Assembly: GCF_964355755.1 (NCBI RefSeq) | Contig: NC_092676.1 | Span: 6,122,288 to 6,182,287, forward strand | DNA: 60,000 bases | Origin: Antedon mediterranea | Lineage: Eukaryota > Echinodermata > Crinoidea > Comatulida > Antedonidae | Reading direction: 5' to 3' | In this document: in pieces, positions 23,968-35,457 of the stretch | Position numbering within the stretch: position 1 is the first letter of the stretch | Layout: the number at the start of each line of letters is the position of its first letter | Position numbers and translations under genes: made by a program | The notes under the pieces: generated by a model | Seen by the model: only the letters and a program-made list of their open reading frames with translations | What the model was told of the DNA's origin: nothing | Databases searched by the model: none

Positions 23968-24105
23968 ATGGTTTTAAAAATAAAAGTAAAAATGGAAGAG
24001 ATAATAAAGATAACCCCGAAAACTAATTCAAAATTGTATAGAGAAAGATTAAAAAAAGATTCAGAAGAGTGGAAACGTTTTCAAGAAAATCAATTAACAC
24101 AATAA
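23968..24105 (+). pseudogene. 45-codon basic protein fragment, possible transposase N-terminus
   Basis: The ATG follows an acceptor-like CTGTATTTTCAG, and the frame ends at TAA 24103. The second half, SKLYRERLKKDSEEWKRFQE, is a charged helix of the 'YRExLKxDPExxxxF' kind that I have seen at the N-terminus of proteins carried by invertebrate DNA transposons. That link is inference. It could also be a small exon of an unrecognised element protein, or a chance ORF. Confidence 0.3.
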
Positions 24106-24483
24106 TTATTCTATTTATGCATCATGCACGTTTTCATGTTGACTGTATAATAATTAGGCAATTAAGATAATTGTTTCAGATTGATTTTAATTTAAATATT
24201 TCAAACCATTTTGATGACATGTTTAGTTGTGTTTTTATACCTGAAAGTATTGTATACCGGTAGTTGAATTTGCCAAGTGAAAATTACTGTATGTCGGAGA
24301 TTACATAACGGTATTTGGATTTTATTAAATACTTTCCAAAATTTTGTTTTGCCTTAAAATATTGGTAATTTTTAATAAATAGCCAACCTTCACACCTAAA
24401 GTGTACTCTTATCATTTTTTTTCTCAAACTACATGCCCAATAGTGTTTTCCAGACAACACACACACCCACACCCACAGCTTCG

Positions 24484-24535
24484 TCTGTCAAACTAACACA
24501 CGCAAGCGTAGTGTCTGTCAAACTAACACACGCAA
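24484..24535 (+). repeat. recurring motif, right cluster, two copies 30 bp apart
   Basis: CTGTCAAACTAACACACGCA occurs at 24485-24504 and again at 24515-24534, both followed by AGY. Confidence 0.8.
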
Positions 24536-24870
24536 GTACACCTCAAATAATGTCATTATTTTCAAAGATATGCCATTTGATATTATTTTTCCTCATAAAA
24601 CATTTTGCCATTATGACTTTCTGCCATTCTATCAAGAATAGTTAATAACCAAAGGATTTACATTGATTAAATTACAATTAAAACGGCATAATAAATTTTC
24701 ACCAATTGCATGCTAATTTTTTAAAGACAAAAACACTTTTATGTGATTATTGAGAATTTTTTTTTCCGCATTTATACTTTGAAATGTAGTATATTAAACA
24801 TAATTAAATAAATTATAAGACATAGTTATGATAATTTTATTATTTGTTCAAGAAAAACAACAAAATTTTG

Positions 24871-24893
24871 TCCGTCAAAACTAACACACGCAA
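24871..24893 (+). repeat. recurring motif, right cluster, copy 3
   Basis: CCGTCAAAACTAACACACGC followed by AATT. It has the same orientation as the two copies at 24484-24535. Confidence 0.75.
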
Positions 24894-26067
24894 TTGCTAC
24901 ACCAATGAAATTAAAATACATTTTTTGAAGTTCATGTTCAGTGACTTATCTTTTTTTTAGTATTGCCTGAAAGATATGTTTTTACTCAACAATTTCAGGT
25001 TATAAAAAAAAAAAAAGGTTAAAGATGAAAAATTGACCTCTGTGTTACAGTTTTATAACACTTTAGCATATTTTGAGTCATATTTCAATTCAAAGTGCAA
25101 CTTTCGGTTAGAATAATCGAAAGGGAAATAAAATTAAAAATGTTACAATTATACCATTGAGGTAATTACTTTGTTAAATAAAAAATTTCTTCCCGATATT
25201 TCTTAGGCAGAATTTAGCGGCAGGCTTTTATTTAGACCTTACTAGGGCAGGGGCCTATATAACTTAACTTGTAGTAGGCGCGGCCGAGTCTACGTTCGGC
25301 CCGGCACTCCAAATGGAATCGAACACATAATAAGCACGGGCTTAATTCTTATTTTTGGCGGTTCGAAAATCAATTAAAATAATATGATTATAAATATAAC
25401 TTTAAATACTAGAATTATTAAAAAAATGTATACTTACGAAAAATAATATTTAATGAAAAGAAACAATACCCACACAGTTTTTTAACGCAATATTTTTTTT
25501 TTTCACATTTTAACATTTTTTAACAATATTTTATGTTGTATTTCAGAATTACCCACCTGTCAATATAAATAACCTTACTAAAATACATATTACATTCTAT
25601 GCAATGCAAAAAAAAAGAAGTTAATTCACACATTGTTTCAAAAGTTATGAATCATTTAAAGACAGGAATTTTTTGGGCATTTTTGAGACATTGGGAAAAT
25701 CACGCGTAAAAAGCCCTCGGACGAATTTTGTAGGGCGATATCTAAAAAAAAAAATGTCGAGGACACCCAAAAAAAATTTTTTCTTGTACAACTCTGTTGT
25801 ATCTATGGGTTTGGAAAAAATAAGAACTTTAAAATTATTAGTATAAAAGTTATAACCCTTCAAAAATGGGTTCAAATATAATTAGAAAAAGTGCCATTTT
25901 TCAAGCAAAAATCACTGTTTTTTGGGCACTTTAACGGACCATAACTTTTGAATGGATAATCCGATTTCAATCATTTAAATTGCAAAAGTTTATGTTCAGT
26001 AAGTTCCTTCTGATTAACTGAAAGAAAAAGTACCATCATTAATTTGAATTTTTACATTGGGATACCT

Positions 26068-26075
26068 ACTGAGCT
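26068..26075. repeat. target-site duplication, right copy (ACTGAGCT)
   Basis: CTGAGCT directly follows the terminal CCTA; including the shared A gives ACTGAGCT, identical to 17493-17500. Confidence 0.8.
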
Positions 26076-27678
26076 ATATAACAAATTACAAAAAATAAGT
26101 AGTATTAGTAATATTCTGAAAATGATAATTGAGAATAGTATAGTGCAGTTCAACTGAGATAGTTAAAGAAAGATAGTAATTATTAAATAATGTTTACAGT
26201 TTGTGAAGTGGAAATCAAAGTTTTAAAACATTAATATACTTTATTCACTACTGTGGTGATAAACAATTAATATCTACTGAAGTGAAGTCGCCCAATCGTG
26301 TTCTAGACAATAAAAGTTAATAAGCTAATCCTAAGCCAAGATTAAGTTAATCTCCCGAGTCTCTGGATGCGTAGACAATAACATTAGTAATTGAAGGAAT
26401 TAAATAACATGTATGTTTTTCATAGGTTGTGTCATCTTTAAGATATTTTCCCAGGGTTTCTTTAAATTTCAAATCGCTAGCTGCTTATTAAATATAGATT
26501 GGATTGAATTTCACTGCTGGTAACGCCTCATGCAAGGTTAGTTCGAGACTGAGACTGAGAGAGCTCGGCATTGTCATATCGGAATTATTGAGACAATCGC
26601 AGAAGAGAGGTCCCAAAAAGTAAACATTGATGACAACTTTTAATAAGATCAACAATGTGCAAACATTTAAAAACAACCCCTTCTGAATTTGTACGTAATT
26701 AAATCTTCCTATATGAATCCATGAACAACAAAATGCAACCAAGATTTATAAAGCAAACTTAAATTGAAGACATACCAGATCATACAATAGCACTATGTCC
26801 CATACTATTACTAATGTACACAATACATTACCTATTGATTTGGTTTTACAGCTTATTTTATCACACATATAGTTACTTTTCAGATTTAATCTGGATTTTG
26901 TCAATGTTGATTACATCTCTGATTTTTAAACCCAGTAAGTGCATCATTCTTAGCGGTTTGAGTTTTAGAAGATTTTGTATACAATGCAAAGTCATACAAT
27001 TCTTATGTTAAACAATTGTTTGGTTGAATAACAACCCCATATTATTGTTACTCTTTTGACTTGTTTTATAATAAAAAGTATGCTTGCTGTTATTTCGAAT
27101 TTGAATAGATTTTCATTAACTTACAACAGTTTTTATGCATCAGTGATTTTGCCTTTTTTCTTATTTTCGGTTCACTGTCTATCTTTGATTGAAGTTATTT
27201 TTAAGTATAAAAAGCTATTTTTTGAAGGAGTTGATTTTAATGGTAGAATTGGCAATTTCTAAAAGTAATTTTAATCTCCGATTTATATGAAATGAAGTGG
27301 AAGTGTATTTTGACTTTTAACTGCATTCCAAAACCAACAGGACTCCAGTCCAAACAAAAGAAGTGTACATTTTATGATGGTAGGAATCCTTGACCATTAT
27401 CAAAATTTGGGGTCATTTGCGTGGGGAGCAGCTTGGTATCTATTCAGGAGAGTTTAATCTTGTGAAAGAATCAGTATTGATAGATGTTATTGAAAGAGTT
27501 CACTACAACCTTACCCATCTTTTTAATAGGGATATCTAATTCAGGAAAAAAAAATGTGGCGACAAAGAGAATCATCTTCTAATACTAGGAATCTTATCAT
27601 TTTATCTTTTTCATTTCTTTTCCAGATTCTATCCCTTCTGACTTTAAACTTTCAGTAAATTCTCGAGTACATTAACTG

Positions 27679-27854
27679 AAGCTCTGTCTACACTATCAAA
27701 TTTATTTGACAATAAATTGTGATGTGCCCATATATGGACATGATGATGATGTCATATCGCTACCATATTTGAGCATATCATTACCGTATTTGGGCACATC
27801 ACACTATTTTGTCAAACTACAGTAGTTTGATATTGTACAGTAGAAAGAGCTTTA
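27679..27854 (+). mobile_element. MITE family A, copy 3
   Basis: It starts AAGCTCTGTCTACACTATCA, contains GTGCCCATATATGGACATGA and GGGCACATCACACTATTTTG, and ends with a degraded inverse terminus (AGAAAGAGCTTTA). Confidence 0.85.
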
Positions 27855-27932
27855 CTCTATTTTCTATCAATCTATTCTAATAATCTAGTTTCATTGATAA
27901 TGATTTACAGAATCAGCTGTTATCTTTGATGC

Positions 27933-27996
27933 CTCTATATCACCATGTTTTTTATATTTGAAATCTCTATATCACCATGTTTTTTATATTTGAAAT
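27933..27996. repeat. perfect 32-bp tandem duplication
   Basis: A 32-bp unit beginning CTCTATATCACCATG and ending ATTTGAAAT occurs twice without a mismatch. Confidence 0.9.
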
Positions 27997-28148
27997 AAAA
28001 TTAGCAATGATTAAGTTCACACTTAAAATTAGAATGAGATATTTGCTGACTTCATGGTCAGCTTCTGCCTGTGTAGAATTCTTGTGAGATACTGTAAAAG
28101 TACACTGTCCGTTAATAGACTTGTCTTGACACAGAAACATAATTTCCT

Positions 28149-29085
28149 TACCGTATTTTCCGGAGTATAGGTCGACCCCAAGTATAAGTCGACCCCCAAC
28201 TTTGACCTAGAATATCGTTGATTTTGGTATGACCTGAATATAAGTCGACCCCCCAAAATCGGCTAATAACACAACTTTAAAGTTCAAAGAAGGCTAGAAA
28301 CGTATGAAATGTGGTTGTTTGTTTATACAATTATTAAAGTGTAGGCCTAATCAATATCGGACGGACGTAATCACAACGGCTTCGCCGCCGTCTTCGCCAG
28401 CCTATAATAAATGACAGCGATGTAGCGTTACAGTACTTGCCATCAGCGATGTTTTATCGCGTCACTCAAATAAATTAAAACGAGTTTTTCGTTAGGAGGC
28501 TTATTAAATTGTACAGGCGAGTAGTTGTAAATCGCGTTATCTGTAAATGTACACGCGCCGGACTGAGGAGAATTTATTTTATGAATAGACATGCGCAGTA
28601 ATTGTAATTACGAACAAACAAACAAACTGCGCATGTGTATAGATGAAAATATCGCGCAATAACAAACATGCTGCATGGACATTCCAACATCGTGTAGTTC
28701 GTTTGTGGTGTGTGTTACGATGTTTTCGCGAGTGAATCAAAGCATATGAAACACAAACGAAAACTATTTATTCTTAATTATTTTAATAAAAGCGTAATAT
28801 AGACATCAAAATTAATCTTTGTTATATATTAATAGTACTTATACCAAGTACTTGTTGGAGTTGTATTATTTTGTACAATGTAGGTATTATTAAATTGAAA
28901 ACTCCTGTGAGTGATTGATGATAGGCCACTGACCTTGCTAGGCCTTGACAGCTGACGGCTTTTGAACGAATTTTTTCGGCTTGATTTTTTTCAAAAATCG
29001 CATGGTCGGAGTATAAGTCGACCCCCCGATTTTGCAATTAAAATTTTCCCACAAAGTCTCGACCTATACTCCGGAAAATACGGTA
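28149..29085. mobile_element. 937-bp non-autonomous DNA element with TIRs
   Basis: The left end TACCGTATTTTCCGGAGTAT and the right end ATACTCCGGAAAATACGGTA are exact inverses over 20 bp. Subterminal TATAAGTCGACCCC-type boxes repeat three times at the left and once, as GTATAAGTCGACCCCCC, near the right end. The interior has CpG-rich stretches and no open frame. The outermost TA on each side may be the duplicated target. The ends belong to a widespread CCGTATTTTCCG terminus group in animals; the superfamily is left open. Confidence 0.8.
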
Positions 29086-30202
29086 CTTGCAATTTCATAA
29101 TAAAGATTTAGTTTTTTATGGAATAACTGAATGTCGTTAAATTTGTATACTCTTTTGTCATACCGCTTATGGAAACATAATTACAGTTTAATGTACACTA
29201 TTATGTTTATAATAAAAAAAACGTGGCTCTGTTATAAATGTTTAATACTAATATACACATTCTATTAACTGCTTTAGGCGAAATACAGTACTGCTGAAAT
29301 AGTGAAATATAATGACTATAAAAACTGTACTCTATGTAACATTACAGTTTTTTTTTTATCAAAAATGTGAATTTAAATTATTGAATAACTAAATCTATTG
29401 TACTCCAGTGTGAAAGCCTTTTCCTCGCATTCAATGTCATAAAAAAAATAGGTTTCATATAACTCATTCTACACTACAGTGTAATTTATCTTCTATTTCG
29501 TGCAATTAGCTTGCTTGGATAAACCAACATTTGCCATGTTTTACAGTGCTACATACAACTGAAAACTTTATTGAACACCCCCATTAATGGTAGAATCCAT
29601 TATCTCCAGTGCATTTAAATTGAGCTTTTAACAGGTTATAAACATCCAACCATAACATGATGAATATTGCAATATTTTTTATTTGTATACAGTAGTATTT
29701 ATTTGGCAGATATTATTTTTTTCTAAACATTTTCATGTCTAAAAAATATTGCGGTATCTTATCGTGGATGCATGAAGCGTCAGTGATTCTGGCAATATTA
29801 ATATTGTGAGGTAGTCGATAAGATTGGAGCAACTAAACATTAGACAGTTTAATCCCACAAGGCAAAGTAATCATTTCGAGCTTTACTCCAATATGAAAGG
29901 AAACAATCTTATTCAATAGCTGATGAAGTAAAGAAATTCTTGATTTCTTCTGAAATTTTCAATTTTTATCATTGACTTTTTGATTAAAGATGTTTTTCTT
30001 TGGTGCAATTTGCAATTTAATAATGACTTCACTCGTTTTTGAAAAATTACAAAGTTTAATTTTGGAGTCAATAAGTATTTCAATGATATGATATTGAGAA
30101 GAAAAAAAATGTTAACCGTCTACTGGATTATATATCTTTTTTTAGTGTTCACATATTAATTCCTTCCATTATTTATACCACAAATGAAATGTTTGACTTA
30201 TC

Positions 30203-30339
30203 TAAAGCTCTGTCTACACTATCAAATTTTATGTGACAAAAAATGGTGATGTTTCCATACATGGACAAGATGACATCATATCACTTCCATATTTGGGCAC
30301 ATCACACTTATTTTGTCAAATTAGTTTGACAGAGCTTAA
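30203..30339 (+). mobile_element. MITE family A, copy 4
   Basis: It starts TAAAGCTCTGTCTACACTAT, has a body with GGGCACATCACACTTATTTT, and ends TTTGACAGAGCTTAA. TAA occurs directly at both ends, compatible with a 3-bp target duplication. Confidence 0.8.
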
Positions 30340-30540
30340 GATGGTAAATAGTATTTAATTAAACTTTTATCACTTAAAATGATACAATTTAGAATTTTAT
30401 TAAGAAGAGCGATTCTGTATGTACCGATTTGGTTTCTGCTAGTAAGCGCACAAAAAAAAAAATTTCTTTACATACAGTATTAAACTTACTAAATTTATAA
30501 AGCTGTCATCCTTCAATTGAAATTTTTTCTTATTTTTTAG

Positions 30541-30657
30541 TACAACTTTGTAGGAAGGATACTTGGTCCTAGGGGTTTAACAGCAAAGCAACTAGAAAGA
30601 GAAACAGGGTGTAAAATAATGGTCAGAGGTAAAGGTTCTATGCGAGATAAAAAGAAG
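30541..30657 (+). CDS. qki: qki exon 3: core of the KH domain
   Basis: This exon covers residues 162-200 (39 codons, phase 0 at both ends). The acceptor is TTTTTTAG and the donor AAG|GTAAGT. It encodes [19 protein letters not shown] and [18 protein letters not shown]. It includes the GxxG loop (GPRG 170-173), which contacts the RNA backbone, and the extended KH variable region of STAR proteins. This is the most conserved part of the gene, almost identical to human QKI. Confidence 0.99.
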
Positions 30658-31102
30658 GTAAGTACAGTTTGTAATTAGGCGTCGGCGTCCTTATCATCAT
30701 TGCCAACACACAATCGGTTGTTAACCTTTTGATTACTAACAAAGAAATATTAATAGTTTGATTAAATGTAATGAAAGTGTGGAATTAAAGTGCATATTGT
30801 CAACGAACTTTGGTTAATTTGGTAAATTTTATTCTAAAATACTCTGTGTGGGGTGATTAGATGGCAATGTTAAGGCCAATTTACACAAACGAGCGGTAAC
30901 GATAATAAAAAAAAAATGAATCCATCTTATTCCTTATTACCATACACACAACGTGGAGCAGACGGGTGGTTTCTGCTCAGGATAGCAGATATCGTACATG
31001 GGACAAGCTACGCGGTTTTCCACTTACCGTTACCGCTTGTCTGTGTAAATTGGCCTTTATGCTACACATCTAAAATGATATGTATTGTAATGTAATTCAC
31101 AG
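30658..31102 (+). other. qki intron 3 (445 bp)
   Basis: The shortest intron, with donor GTAAGT and acceptor AATTCACAG. Its middle is occupied by a small MITE (30873-31056); nothing else is evident. Confidence 0.85.
30873..31056. mobile_element. 184-bp MITE, TTA target duplication (PIF/Harbinger-like)
   Basis: AGGCCAATTTACACA at the left and TGTGTAAATTGGCCT at the right are inverse ends, and inner sequence (AGCGGTAACG against CGTTACCGCT) extends the pairing. TTA flanks both ends (30870-30872 and 31057-31059), the duplication size of PIF/Harbinger elements. It has no coding capacity. Confidence 0.8.
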
Positions 31103-31246
31103 GAAGATCAAAATAGAGGAAAACCAAATTGGGAACACTTAAGTGAAGAATTACATGTATTAATCACAGTTGAAGACAGCCAAGACAGAGCCCAAGTACG
31201 ACTTAAACGAGCAGTTGAAGAAATTAAGAAACTTTTGGTTCCAACG
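31103..31246 (+). CDS. qki: qki exon 4: end of KH, start of QUA2
   Basis: This exon covers residues 201-248 (48 codons, phase 0). It encodes [20 protein letters not shown], then [20 protein letters not shown] and IKKLLVPT, which align with the KH C-terminal strands and helix and the beginning of QUA2. The donor is ACG|GTAAGT. Confidence 0.99.
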
Positions 31247-34200
31247 GTAAGTTTTGTGTGAAAAAGAGAGATTATGATTTATCTTTTTTTGAAAGAGAAC
31301 TTTATGGTGTAAGTTGATTTACAGTACCTGTCTATAGGGTAGGTATTATCAAAAAGTTGTTGGAATCTATCCTATTAAGAAATGGCTTGATCTTTTTGAG
31401 TTACATGCTCTCCTCTTGGAAAGGAAAAGGCCTATGTCGGTTTATTTTTGTAAACAGAACTAGCAGACTACTAATGCCGGTATTGTAACTGTAATTGAAG
31501 TATTTACTATTCTTATACAGAACATAAGAATTACATAATTCATATCTATACACAAAGTTAAATAAATTATATTTATCAAAGTATCAAAACTTAACACTTT
31601 ATATTTATATTATAGCTGATTTTAAAACAAACTAGAAATGCGTAATGTAACAATTATGGCGCGAGAACTATTTTGCGAGAATTTTAATGTATTCATAACA
31701 CCTGAGTATTTTTCACATTCGAAATTTCTTGCCAAAATGTTATCCTTGAAATGTTGCATTCGTTGGCGCGGACTGCGTGATAAAATCAATGATAAGATTT
31801 ACACGTATTCCCAAACGACTCGTTTTTTAGAACAAGACGTTTGATAAATGGATCATCTGACATAAATATTTCATATTGGAAAGTAAATTTTCAATGTTTT
31901 CACACCAGACTGGGCAACCAGGAGGTGATTGTAATTCATGTATTGGAGCATTAATTATATTTCACGTTTTTCATTGTCGATTAACAAACACAGTTTTTAT
32001 GACTTTATGTTTAGCTAAACATTACACTTAGTGTTGATTGTACTTGCTAAAGTGTGCTATATCTCATGCTAAATGAGAAAAAAAAGTGTGAATTTATTGA
32101 AATTCAGATATCAAATTTCATTATTTAATAATTTTATTTTGCGTATCTATCAAAAAATTGCTATTTATTATTGAATTAAATTAAATTTAAATGAATTGTT
32201 TTGTGGAAAAAAAATGCAATCATTTTAAAGTTGTTTATTTTAACAGTATTAACCAGGCATATGTCAAGTATAACTGTAACCTTTTGAACTTTGACATAAT
32301 TGATTGTGTATTAACTAAATATAAAATTGTTTTAATTTGGAGAAAATTTGAAATTTAGAGAAAAACAAATGTAAGAAAACATTACATTGATTATATAAAA
32401 ATATTTTTTTGACTTTTGGCAATACAAATAGTTACCAGTGTTTGGGAGACCATTATTTTATCATCATAATTTTATCAGACAAGCTTTAAGACTAATATTT
32501 GTATTTAGTTCTGAACAAATATTATTGATTTTTGTGATAGCAAATTATTGCTTAGCCAGCCTAATAAATAATGTAACCTATTAAACAACCAAATGAACTT
32601 GAACAAATATTTAAGTCCTAATGTAAACTTATATAAAAAGGGCTAAATAATTTAAAGTATAGTGATGAATAATGATAGCACTTGGTAGTTATTTTATTAA
32701 CCGTTTGCATAGTTAATTGACATTAATTCTGGAAGGACAAACTGTTCTTCTAGTCTTAATATTTATGTCTTGCATAATCTTACCATCTATGCAGGCAGCT
32801 TATTCCCAAAAATCTATATTTCACACTTGAATGGTTTTCTTCGCACATGAGTGGGTCTATAATAACAGCCTGGGTCAAACTTTGTCAAGTTTTCTCAAGG
32901 GATATGTGCGACACTTAGTTGGCTGCATTATGCATGTACGTGCACTAGGCACGCGGCACATGCAGATATGCTGAAGCAGGCTTATGTTATTATGTGTATA
33001 TTAGTGTGTGCATGTGTCACGCATGTTACTGCTGTCCTAATTATTGAGGGCTTGTTTAGTGAATAGTTGTGAGTGCTGTAATTAAATAAGTCTTGTTATT
33101 AAATATGTGTGGGATGTGTTACAAGTCAAATTGACTTATTTCTATTAACTCGTCATAGTTTAACCTTCATATACTGTAAATTTACTATACATGGAGATAA
33201 TTTTTGGAAACTTCCCAATAAAGCAGTATTCTATATTTTTTTCCCTAATATGGCAACAAAATATTTGATTTATTATATTGCCATCATTTCTGGCCTTAAA
33301 TTAGATAATAGATTAGTATTACTGTTGAAGAATACAATGTACAGCACATACCACTGCTTAACTTTAAATAGTCAAAATTATGGTTGGTATTTTTGGTTAA
33401 AAAGAAATTAAACAGGAACTGTCTACAAATAAACTACAATAATATTTATTACCTGAAAATCTTAAACCTTATTTTGTAGTAAGGGTAGAGTTACTGTAGA
33501 ATTAGTTTCCATGAATTTAATTTGACAATAATAACTGAGTTCTCAATTTGCTAGTATAATTCCAGTAGTTGTGATAACAAATTTCTGTAGTAATAGATAA
33601 TGTCAGTACGGTAGTTTTTTTACGCATTATGTCAAGCTGTCATTCTGCATATAGGCACACTCTTTTCTAAACGTGCGCAAAATGATTTTCCAACATGATT
33701 GTACTTGCTTGTAAACTAGGCGTCATCACTATGTGATTTAACGATTGTACGACCATGGATCAACCCAGGACGATAAATTTTCTTTTTGTGAATAATAACT
33801 ATTGTCGATAATTATTGTTTTACTAGTTTTTTTTATTCAAATGATCATTTTGCGTAGTTCAGAGTATTTTTCATCCTTTCCATATGTCTATTAAATTTGC
33901 CGAATTTCTGTAAAAAATGAAAGAGATTTCTCTGAATATTGATTGAGGCGATTAATTCAATTGCAACAATTCTTTGTGTACAACAAGTTAGTCTATATTT
34001 CTATCGTCAGCTTGACTCGCTATATAAATTAACCCTGTCAAAGCATTGTTCACTTGTGCCCCTTAGCATAAATTATTTAATTACTATGGCATCCTTTATT
34101 AGTAAACAAACACTAAACAGTCTAAGAACAATATCTTGATATCAACTGACTGTTTACTTTATATTGTTTTTACATCAAAAATCAAATATAAACACAAACC

Positions 34201-35394
34201 TAGTTTAGTTGATTGAAGGAAATCCTGTTATCTAGTTAGGGACGACCTTCTAAGTTTAACAGTATCGATTTAGCAGCCACTATCATTTTCATAAGTTAAG
34301 CACAAAATGCTATGCTCTTTAAAAAAATGTGTGCACATAAAAACATTACTGATTTTGTAAATTAGAACGCATAAAATATTATTATGATTTAATTCTTATT
34401 CGAGTTTTACTCTGTCCGAAGTGTATTGCATCAAAGTTGAGTTGCATGATACTTTATAACTTTTTAAAATCTATTGGTAATCAAGAGTGCCATGTACTTG
34501 CACCAGTATTGTTGGTATCAAGGGTACCAATGTACCTGCACCGGTATTGGTATCAATGAAAATCGTATCATGTTTTCGTAACATGAGCTGATTTTTAAAG
34601 AATACTTTTAAAGTTATGTACAATATAAAAGTTAGCCAAGAATGAACATTCAGCTGGTTTTTTTAGCCAGTGCCCTAGAATAAAAAGAAACTAATTGCTT
34701 ACAGTTTACACAACACACAACATATCTAGCTTAATTGATATGCATAGGAAAAGATTAAAATACAACAGCACAGCAACAATAACATGCATATATTTTACCA
34801 GGTTCCTTTAGATTAAGGTTATTCCTGACCAATTGCGTCAGTAGTCAAAATTCAATTTTACTGGCGATCAACAATTTAAATTATTAGTTTAAAAGTAAGT
34901 ATCTTTTAGGACATTTTCTGTAAATTTACTGGCAAGTTCAGGTTTTGTAATGGCTAGAGAACATGTAATAAATGTTTCTAAGAAAATATTTTTACAAAAT
35001 TTAAAGAAACCCACTATAGTTTTAGTTTAATGGTTAAAAAAAATAGAGCACAGAGTGTTATAGGCATTACGTTTCAAAATTCTTCACTGCTTTAGAAATT
35101 TGCATGTAATTGCATTAATTTCTTGACGAATTTATAAACTGTACTTTATAACACTATTCATAGAAATGCATGCTTTTGGCACCTTTTGCAAGCGTACTTA
35201 CTTTTTTTTAGCTGCAGATTTGAATTTTAAAAGATCATGAAATGTAGAATTATTTTGAATATGTAGGTAATTATTTTATAGTTTATGTCGAATATTAATT
35301 TATTATGTGTAACCCAGTTTCTGCATATGGTACATTCATACTACTGCAACAGTTACACCTTTATTAAAAGGGGCAATATACTGTATGTTCAACC

Positions 35395-35457
35395 ATAGAC
35401 TAGGGACACCCTATGGGACACTTTATTGGGATCTGAAGGCTTGTCCCCTTAATATAA
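35395..35457. repeat. fragment of dispersed GTCCCCTTAATA repeat
   Basis: GGGACACTTTATTGGGATCT and TTGTCCCCTTAATATAA resemble the repeat at 48770 and 55822. The Harbinger-like element begins inside it. Confidence 0.5.

Larger units (their letters stand above)
23936..26054. other. right arm of the DNA transposon
   Basis: The arm holds a 45-codon fragment (23968-24105), three motif copies (24484, 24514, 24871), a short CpG-rich patch (25255-25330) and AT-rich sequence containing TCAATCATTTAAATTGCAAA. The small open frames on the minus strand at 25645-25875 have no recognisable domain. Confidence 0.5.
17501..26068. mobile_element. 8.57-kb DNA transposon with TIRs and nested retroelement
   Basis: The left end TAGGTATCCCAATG (17501-17514) is the exact inverse of CATTGGGATACCTA (26055-26068). 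The flanks repeat CTGAGCT (7 bp), or ACTGAGCT (8 bp) if the last A is counted as target. Ends of the type TAGG with an 8-bp target duplication suggest the hAT superfamily, but this is inference and other 7-8 bp superfamilies are possible. No transposase is visible; a 45-codon basic fragment (23968-24105) may be what remains. Clusters of a motif near CTGTCAAACTAACRCACGCA lie on both sides of the inserted retrotransposon (18.9-19.75 kb and 24.48-24.9 kb), inside the element, in the way that subterminal transposase-binding repeats often do. Removing the retroelement leaves about 4.8 kb. Confidence 0.75.
15204..30540 (+). other. qki intron 2 (15.3 kb) with nested transposons
   Basis: It contains a repeat motif pair (GGGTAAATAACTAAGCGTGA near 15366 and a related GGGTTAATAACTAAAGCATG near 16520), the 8.57-kb DNA transposon with an inserted retrotransposon (17501-26068), a 32-bp tandem duplication (27933-27996), MITE family A copies 3 and 4, and a 937-bp inverted-repeat element (28149-29085). 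Outside these I see only AT-rich sequence without genes. Confidence 0.85.
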
